This document shows, one piece after another, positions 57,543-64,000 of a stretch of 64,000 nucleotides of DNA. The translations under genes were made by a program, and so were the position numbers. The notes beneath the pieces were generated by a model. That model ran no database searches and was not told the origin of the DNA. It saw nothing but the letters and a program-made list of their open reading frames with translations. Positions within the stretch are counted from its first letter, which is position 1. Every line of letters starts with the position of its first letter. Source of the stretch: Pelodera strongyloides (Eukaryota > Nematoda > Chromadorea > Rhabditida > Rhabditidae); the NCBI GenBank assembly GCA_036852015.1, contig JAANDG010000024.1:310001-374000 (forward strand), written 5' to 3'.

Positions 57543-59976
57543 ATGCTTAATAACATCACTTTTCATAATTATTTTTCGAGATGGTATACTACAGTTATTC
57601 CATTCAGTATGTTCACTCGTTCACTCGTTACTTTGTGTGGACTCGCTAGTTTTCTTCTAATAATAATTTATGTTAAAATATTTAACCCTTCTACTAGTTC
57701 TTTTTTTTTGATCTCACTCCTACTCATCGCTACGGGTTCTACACTCACTTTTGCATAATTTCTGTGATTTCCGTTATTTTGTGGTTTGGTTCCTGTGATT
57801 TACTGTTAATTGCCTTTGTTGTTAATGTTATTTGTGTTAATAAAGAATTTTACGTAGTGTGTATGTATTGGTTCTTGTGGCGACACAATATGACGCCGGC
57901 ATTTACATGCGGAAAGTGGAAAATAGTCCGGCCTCACTTTCATTGAGGCGAAACGGCCTCGAAAATCGAGTTGCGCTGCGCAACAGTATTTTGCAAGCAT
58001 TTTTGTAAATTACAAATTAAATTACGTGGAATTCTGTTGTAGCGCTCCAGTGATGTGTGGTGAATATGAATATTTTTATCAGAAAAGAAGGAGAAAATCG
58101 GGTCGTGCACACCTCTTCACTTTTCTGCCATTTTCCTGATAAGTGCGGAATGTGTGTATTTCAACAAGGATTATTATGTAAAGCGCCGCTTATCACATTT
58201 AGCTTGCGGTGGCTTTTGTGACCAATCAAACAGTTATACGTAGAAAATTTCAAGGTGAAACTTGGCGACAGCGCCGCGCCAAAAATGAGTGTCCGCCACA
58301 ACGGGGCGGCGCACTCCGCCTAAGGTGCGCGGCGGGTGCGCCGGAGTGCGCGAATGGTAAATGGCGCACCTACGGCGGTTTCAGGGCGCATCTGGAGCGC
58401 ACCTACGGCGGACTTGCCGCGGAACCTACGAAAAGTTCGCCGCAGGTTCGCCCAACTGCGTTGAATATCCTTTCGCGGACCTGTGGCGCGCCTGCCGCGC
58501 GCTCTAGGCGCAGTGCGCCGCCCCGCTGTGGCGGACCCTCATTTTTGGCGCGGCGATGTCGCCAAGTTTCCCCAGTGTTACCTAAGGCATCGCGTTTCCC
58601 GACGCAATGGCAGGGCAAATCCCCATACTAATATGAACATGCCCATCGTAGTGGAGATTATGATGTGGCAGCGGTGCTACATATAAATATCGAAAATTTG
58701 AAATAAAAATTCCACTTATTGAGAGAAACTTTGAAATTGAATATGATTTTGTGAGTGTTTGTATTTGGATATTTTTTTTGTAATTGAAAATTCATCCCCC
58801 TACTAATATGAACATGCCCATCGTAGTGGAGATTATGATGTGGCAGCGGTGCTACATATAAATATCGAAAATTTGAAATAAAAATTCCACTTATTGAGAG
58901 AAACTTTGAAATTGAATATGATTTTGTGAGTGGTTGTATTTGGATATTTTTTTTGTAATTGAAAATTCAACTTTAGATGACGTTTGCTGGAATTGCGCGA
59001 GAAGTTGGATGTGTATATCTGGCAACACATGTTCTCATAGTTCTGTATGGAGCACCTGTATTGCACGAGGTAAAGAAACAGCGTGTGCCTTGTGCCCACA
59101 ATCAAGAGCATATGATTAGTAACATCATAAGTACACTATATAAAATATCGCGCAGAACACGGTACAAAATAAACAAACGTTGTAGTGCGCGGAGGCGTCA
59201 GTGTGAAATCAATGCAGTATGTACAGCAACGGTATGTGCACTCTCCAAGATCGAAAATTAATCGATATCTGTAAGTGTAAGTTTCAATACCTTATTATAC
59301 TACAATCTGTTTCCCTTTAGATGACTGCGACTTTGCTGCTCGCCGTTTTACTGACGGCATTTGGATACTTGCCGATTTTGTTCGTCACTCAAGAGGGAAA
59401 CTTTATTGATAGACTCAAAACTATTCTATGCTGGGAACATGACGGGGTTTGTTCTATTCAGCTTATCTTATTGATTAGTCGGCTGAGACATTCTTCAGTG
59501 ACTAGTTTGCCGGTTATCGGACAATCGCATATAGCGTACCTTAGCAACATCGGTAGTTCTTTTCCATACGACTAGCTTCTCCCAAAAAGCTCACCAAGTT
59601 CTATCACTTGTAACTAATTGTAAGTAAATTTTTCTAACTGTGTGAAAAAAAAAACGCTTCATTGTGCTCCTTTATTGAAGGATGGACCCATGCAATGTCC
59701 AAGGCAGATTGGGCATCACGTATTAGTTGTTCTTTCCTTTATTTTATCGTACGCATATTTCAGCTCGCATCCAAACATTATGCTGTTTTTGCCTGTGCCG
59801 GTACTTATATCGGAGCCTTATGTGGATGTATTCTTATTCCGATGGACTGGGATAGATGGTACAATCGATATCCCATTCCCAATATGATTGGTGCCCTGAT
59901 GGGTACTGTAGTCGGTCTATTGGTGGCCATGGTCCTAAGAAGGTTTAGACCAACGTATAGATTAAAGGTTTTGTAG
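57543..59976 (+). CDS. PIGF: PIG-F, GPI-anchor ethanolamine phosphate transferase subunit (5' part uncertain)
   Basis: ER multi-spanning membrane protein that stabilises PIG-O and PIG-G, the enzymes adding ethanolamine phosphate to GPI anchors. Three exons are secure: 58977-59069 (VYLATHVLIVLYGAPVLHE, matching the VLYGAPL region), 59321-59446 (hydrophobic, then GNFIDRLKTILCWEHDG) and 59764-59976, which carries the signature GTYIGALCGCILIPMDWDRW and NRYPIPNMIGALMG, then a membrane helix and a basic tail. All three join in phase 0. A candidate 5' exon begins at ATG 57543 (FTRSLVTLCGLASFLLIIIY then NPSTSS), resembling the human N-terminal half, but I could not find a convincing donor linking it to 58977. 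The start coordinate is therefore tentative. An AATAAA lies at 60849-60854. Confidence 0.85.
58256..58573. mobile_element. GC-rich inverted-repeat element (copy 1)
   Basis: The ends are GTGAAACTTGGCGACAGCGC and GCGATGTCGCCAAGTTTCCC. The interior is strikingly GC-rich compared with the AT-rich surroundings, with matched blocks such as GTCCGCCACAACGGGGCGGC and GCCGCCCCGCTGTGGCGGAC. It overlaps open frames on both strands (140 codons on +) because the sequence lacks stop codons. A related copy in the opposite internal order is at 63337-63709. Confidence 0.88.
58623..58969. repeat. tandem duplication of about 175 bp abutting a PIGF acceptor
   Basis: The segment from ACTAATATGAACATGCCC to TTTGTAATTGAAAATTCA occurs twice in a row with almost no differences (period 175 bp). 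The second copy runs straight into ACTTTAG and the PIGF exon at 58977; the first runs into CCCCC instead. Confidence 0.93.
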
Positions 59977-60373
59977 GGAAGTAGGGTCAGGCTTAGGGTA
60001 GCTATAGGTTGTTTGATGGTGTATGGTTTCTACATATCAGATGTTTTATAATTATTGGAATTTGTTAATTGGAACTATTTACTGTTGTCTGTAAGGTTAA
60101 CTTCATAGTTTTTTTTAGATTTTTACATTTGCTACAATATCAGATGTTTTATAATTACTGTGGGTTTTGTTCATGGCAGGTATGATCTGAATGTTTAATT
60201 CTCTGTTTTTGGATTTTTTTAAATGCCTGGGTTCATTGCATCCATTCGTACGGTTAAGGTTTCGTTGATCACCTTTGTATGGATTTTCGGCGTCAATCTT
60301 TTCCTGGTTTATTTATCTCTTCTGTAATTTTCCCACTGTGATTCGTCTTTGAGCTTTACATACTCTTTCTCGT

Positions 60374-60770
60374 TTAAAGGGACAGGCCCATCAAAGTAAA
60401 CCTATATTTACGATACGTCCATAGTGACTATCAAGCATTTTTATTACAATATATGCAAACTAAATTTCACATTTATTTGCCATGGAAAACTTTTTTCCGA
60501 TGCGCTCAGATCAAATGTATACCGTAAAGCCGCAAATATCCTTGTCGTCAATGCAAATTTATCGTGAAATTATAATGCGATTAAAATTTGCATATATAGC
60601 TTTGAAATCTGCAGTTTTATGGTATACATATGCGTGGAGCCCATTGGAAAAAAGTTGTCTAGGGCGAATAATGGTGAAATTTAGTTTGTATATATTGTAA
60701 TAAAAATGCTTGATAGTCATTATGAACGTATCGTAAATATAGGTTTATTTTGATGGGCCTGTCCCTTTAA
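60374..60770. mobile_element. TTAA-flanked 397-bp foldback
   Basis: It starts TTAAAGGGACAGGCCCATCA and ends TGATGGGCCTGTCCCTTTAA. The long arms match with few mismatches (ATTTACGATACGTCCAT, CTATCAAGCATTTTTATTAC). The AGGGAnAGGCCCAT terminus is nearly that of the ced-6 intron element at 5116-5562, so these two form a subfamily. Confidence 0.9.
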
Positions 60771-61018
60771 TTATGATTTTTGTAGGTTTATTGACGTTGT
60801 TTATTTTTGGGTTGCATTGTTTCCTCTGTTTTTTTTGGATTATAGCCTAATAAATCCTTCTTTGATTATCACTCGATATATGTACCAACTTGCTCATTTA
60901 CAGTTTGACAATACTTTATTGTATTATTTTATTTCATGCAAGGATTCCTTTTTATGCCAGAGTATTCTTAGTGTAGTTATAATTGATTAAATCACAAAGA
61001 TACAACAACATGGAAAAA

Positions 61019-61083
61019 TTTATTTATTAAATAACACCGAGACATCAAATAATATGATGAAGAGAAAACAGTGTACATATAAC
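61019..61083. repeat. retroposon-like end, second copy of the 53894 family
   Basis: TTTATTTATTAAATAACACC continues with ACATCAAAT and ATGATGAAGAGAAAACAGTG. Order and orientation match 53894-53967. Confidence 0.6.
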
Positions 61084-61269
61084 GAAACCATTGGCACTGT
61101 AGTCGATTAGCAATCTGGTAAAAGAAAAATGTCAACGTGATTCCTTATAAGGTGTATGCATGTACGTGTATCGTAATCGGCATGTTTTGTTAGTGGAGTT
61201 CTCTTAATCTTTCACATTTTTTGTCAGATTTCATTCCTTCCGGTCGCCCGTCCGCCTTCCTTGTTACTA

Positions 61270-63919
61270 ATGAGTCTCCGAAGAAAGCGGGTAGCTGTGT
61301 CAGCAGTGCAGCACATCGCCGATGCGTCTATATCGTCCTCTGTTGTCTCTCTCATGGAAGGATCTCTAACATTGACGTCGCCGTGCAATCTGCGACATAC
61401 TTTATGTGGAGGACAAACTTTTAGGTATTTAGGTTATGGGATTATTGAGTTTTAAAACAACTAGCAATCTCAAAATTATAGTCGTGTGTATTTTATACAT
61501 AGTCTGTCTAGATCGAAACACCTAACTATATGACAGCAACTCATGTAACATAACATTTATTACGAACATATCGCGCAAGCGTTGTGAAAATAAAACCAAT
61601 AAGATATACCAAACGGGATGTAAACGAGATGTCTTATTTGTTAGCAATATTAGGGCAATTTTTAGAACTTTTATTCCTAAAAGTTTATACAGTCGTAATA
61701 CGTGGAAATCACGCGGTGCACTTTTGTGTCACGTTCACGTTTCGTGGCTTTCATGTTGAAAACAAAAATTGTTTGTTTTGATTGCGCGAACTCCTTATCT
61801 TAAGATACGTTTTTTTCCCTCAGATTTGTGGAGAAGCTTACACAATCAGCCGCAGAATCACTGTTTTACGGAATCGACCGCGGAGTTCTTTGGCGTCTTT
61901 ATAATGAAGGAAATGAGGTACAAAGTTAAATAGATAATTAGGTAATTCAGAGAGAAATTAAGTAAATATTTGATAGGTTAGGTTAGTGTATGAGAGAATG
62001 CGAACATACCGACCCTCCCCAAGGATATCAGTATAGTACTCTGTAAACCCATTAAAGGGAATATGTATGCCCTTTTTGAAGTTAAGCTGTATTAATAGAA
62101 TGTGTGTTCCTCATTAAGGAAACAAAAACAAAAATTGTTAAAAGTTTCCCATTTAAAAGAAAATGATTTTCAAAGTTCATCTTTTCCATAGTAAACGCGT
62201 TGCTTGACCCCCTGGCTTACACGGCAGTGCTGATGGAGCAAAAAATTTTGCATATGTGTGCATACATCGGCATATAGCATGCAACAGCGACATATTTGCA
62301 TGCAAATGAGAATATTCGAATTTACATATTCAGTCGCCTACTTAAAATCATGTCTGGTGTGGAAACTCTAGTTTCGCAGTTGTTTTGCTCATTTTGAGTG
62401 CCTACATATTCCCTTTAATATATGACTGCAACGGTTGCAACATGTGACTGTCGCGCGGTGTCTACTTCTATGAAGCTCCACGCAGGCGTACGGAGCGCTC
62501 TATTTGCACGCCACGGGTGCACGAGAATGTGCGCAGTTTCAGATTGTGACGCGGTGTTTCTACGTTTCTAGGGTGGCACAGGCTGAGTGAAGCTTCATTA
62601 CAGATTCGTTACCACGTTGTGGCTGCGTCGAAGTCTCGATTCTCTCAGTTATTGGACGGGTGCCAACCTAAGAAGTTCAATGGAAGTACTGCTTTATGTG
62701 CTTCTTCAGTGGATAGTAGGGAACACTTTGAGCACCTATTGAAGACTCTGTTTCAGGTTTGTGAATAAACTTAAGTAACCCTGTAAAGTCATGGGCGTAA
62801 GCCTTTATGTAATCCTTAGGCGCCTACATGAATTGTGACTTTATTTAGACCACTGCAAAATAGGTTTGTAATGATATTCTGTGTAATTGTGTCGTACGTG
62901 GTTTTTGGATTGTATCGCTACCTTTGGCCAATTCCAGTGTAAGTTCCATTCAGACTCACATCGATGCCAAGTCTCTCTTGTTCTCGTGGAAGGGAGTCCT
63001 TGCCGATGAGCTGACTTCATCGACTACGGTATCTGGTGTAAGAGTGCTCTCACTGGATCGTTTCGAGACCCTCATCACATTCATTTGCTCTGCTAACAAC
63101 AATATAGCGAGAATTACGAGTAAGCAACTTGTAAATGATTTAAACAACTCGATAACCGCGGTGATATGCTGATTAGAGTAAAACAAACGGTGAAACGAAA
63201 CCGTGGGACGCACACACACACACACGCACAAACACACACACGCACACACACGTGCATACACACGCACACACACGCACACACACGCACACACACGCACCCA
63301 CAAACACACACACACCCTCACACCCACGCCCACATTGGGGAAACTTGGCGACATCGCCGCGCCAAAAAAGAGCGTCCGCCACAGCGGGGCGGCGCACTGC
63401 GCCTAGAGCGCCACAGGTCCGCGAAAGGATATTCAACGCAGTTGGGCGAACCTGCGGGGAACTTTTCGTAGGTTCCGCGGCAAGTCCGCCGTAGGTGCGC
63501 TCCAGATGCGCCCTGAGACCGCCATAGGTGCGCTCCAGATGCGCCCTGAGACCGCCGTAGGTGCGCTCCAGATGCACCCTGAGACCGCCGTAGGTGCGCC
63601 ATTTACCATTCGCGCACTCCGGTGCACCCGCCGCGCACCTTAGGCGGAGTGCGCCGCCCCGCTGTGGCGGACCCTCTTTTTTTGGCGCGGCGATGTCGCC
63701 AAGTTTCACGGTGTACTTTGTCTCTCTCTAGTTCTACCTGTACCTTTTCGTTTCAGAATTGGTAAATGCATTCGCCACCGAGTTCGGTGAGGATCTCTTC
63801 CCGATATACGAAGTAGGAGATGTGACTATTTTGGATGAACACGGCACTACTGGGTGTGGGAAGAACTATTGGGCGGAAGCAACGGAACTGGGACAAATCA
63901 AAGGATTCCCCGATTTGAA
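61270..63919 (+). CDS. OGG1: 8-oxoguanine DNA glycosylase OGG1, N-terminal part (runs off the window)
   Basis: Base-excision repair enzyme removing 8-oxoguanine opposite cytosine, in nucleus and mitochondria. Exons: 61270-61424, 61824-61917, 62604-62756, 62954-63119, 63757-63919, each joined in frame; the last ends at an AA/gtaata donor, so the gene continues past 64000. Family landmarks in order: [14 protein letters not shown] (the FRW region), [19 protein letters not shown] (antiparallel sheet domain), [14 protein letters not shown] followed by [14 protein letters not shown], the highly conserved OGG1 helix, and [20 protein letters not shown]. The helix-hairpin-helix and the catalytic Lys/Asp lie beyond the window. 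The start ATG is 42 bases after an acceptor; the preceding in-frame codons are TTG TTA CTA. The Arg-rich N-terminus ([11 protein letters not shown]) could act as a targeting signal. Confidence 0.94.
62052..62418. mobile_element. TTAA-flanked 367-bp element in OGG1 intron 2
   Basis: It starts TTAAAGGGAATATGTATGCC and ends CCTACATATTCCCTTTAA. Only about 17 terminal bases are inverted. The interior is AT-rich with repeated GCATAT/ATATGC motifs and no coding capacity. Confidence 0.8.
63210..63317. repeat. (AC)n microsatellite with CG interruptions
   Basis: About 108 bases of ACACAC interrupted by ACGCAC. It leads almost directly into the GC-rich element at 63337. Its open frames are artefacts of the repeat. 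Confidence 0.97.
63337..63709. mobile_element. GC-rich inverted-repeat element (copy 2) with internal triplication
   Basis: The ends are GGGGAAACTTGGCGACATCG and GCGATGTCGCCAAGTTTCAC. It is the same family as 58256-58573 but in opposite orientation. A 33-bp unit (GTAGGTGCGCTCCAGATGCG then CCCTGAGACCGCC) is present three times at 63491-63589, against about once in the other copy. It lies in OGG1 intron 4. Confidence 0.9.
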
Positions 63920-64000
63920 GTAATATCCAATTTCTGAAACGTATGCCCGATTCGCGGATAGTAAAATACAGTTATTGAACGTATTTTCTAAAAGCGGCTG

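Larger units (their letters stand above)
57088..58976. other. small-peptide 3' region and PIGF 5' region
   Basis: Contains the AATAAA at 57288-57293, the tentative first PIGF exon at 57543, the GC-rich foldback at 58256-58573 and the tandem duplication at 58623-58969. Nothing else was identified. Confidence 0.45.
59977..61269. other. PIGF 3' flank and OGG1 5' flank
   Basis: Contains the large foldback at 60374-60770, an AATAAA at 60849-60854 and the repeat end at 61019-61083. An acceptor TTTTTTGTCAG ends at 61227, 42 bases before the OGG1 ATG. No other exon was seen. Confidence 0.5.

Noticed and set aside
58209..58631. 140-codon open frame on +
   Set aside because: It lies almost entirely within the other GC-rich inverted-repeat element; both strands are open because stop codons are rare in that composition.
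63173..63709. 178-codon open frame on the - strand, and overlapping frames on +
   Set aside because: It runs through the GC-rich inverted-repeat element and the AC microsatellite; the peptide repeats mirror the 33-bp DNA repeats.
1..64000. CRISPR arrays, bacterial operons, integrated virus genes or toxin genes
   Set aside because: None seen; the regular 30-bp array has no spacers, and the window is spliced eukaryotic DNA.

Overview
This is an AT-rich, intron-dense eukaryotic window. Every protein gene I can reconstruct lies on the + strand and is cut into many short exons with GT-AG junctions. The recognisable genes point to an animal: a CED-6/GULP engulfment adaptor, mitochondrial ribosomal protein mS31, GPALPP1, a likely Mastermind-like Notch co-activator, PIG-F and OGG1. 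Divergence from vertebrate proteins, short exons and many small foldback transposons suggest an invertebrate, possibly an early-branching one. I cannot name the species.

Layout. 3067-9166: ced-6/GULP1 (about 16 exons). 12073-16713: MRPS31 (about 10 exons). 17331-28427: a large SR-related protein (27 exons) with acidic repeats, an RS tract, RG/RD-rich tracts and a Tyr/Gly/Pro-rich tail. 29260-31673: GPALPP1. 31674-43727: mostly unassigned, with some splice-bounded open segments at 32.4-36.0 kb that may be an unrecognised gene. 43728-49450: a Gln/Pro-rich protein whose N-terminal helix resembles Mastermind. 49451-56919: a repeat-rich gene desert. 56920-57087: a possible small secreted basic peptide. 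About 57543-59976: PIGF, with an uncertain 5' part. 61270 to the window end: OGG1, cut off before its catalytic helix-hairpin-helix.

The second layer is repeats. Introns and intergenic stretches carry many foldback elements, most of them starting and ending at TTAA with AGGGA- or AGCGA-type termini. They range from 180 to 450 bp and fit non-autonomous elements of a TTAA-targeting (piggyBac-like) transposase; no transposase is present in the window. Other families are a GAGGCC-ended foldback pair, a GC-rich inverted-repeat pair, a 30-bp minisatellite, and two families of retroposon-like ends. One intron holds a perfect inverted repeat (117 bp arms) in which each arm carries a tRNA-like gene with intact A and B boxes.

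The genes do not form one pathway; they are neighbouring housekeeping and regulatory genes. A point worth testing is that most start codons sit 7-42 nt behind a good 3' splice acceptor with no recognisable upstream coding exon. That means either routine 5'UTR introns or spliced-leader trans-splicing.
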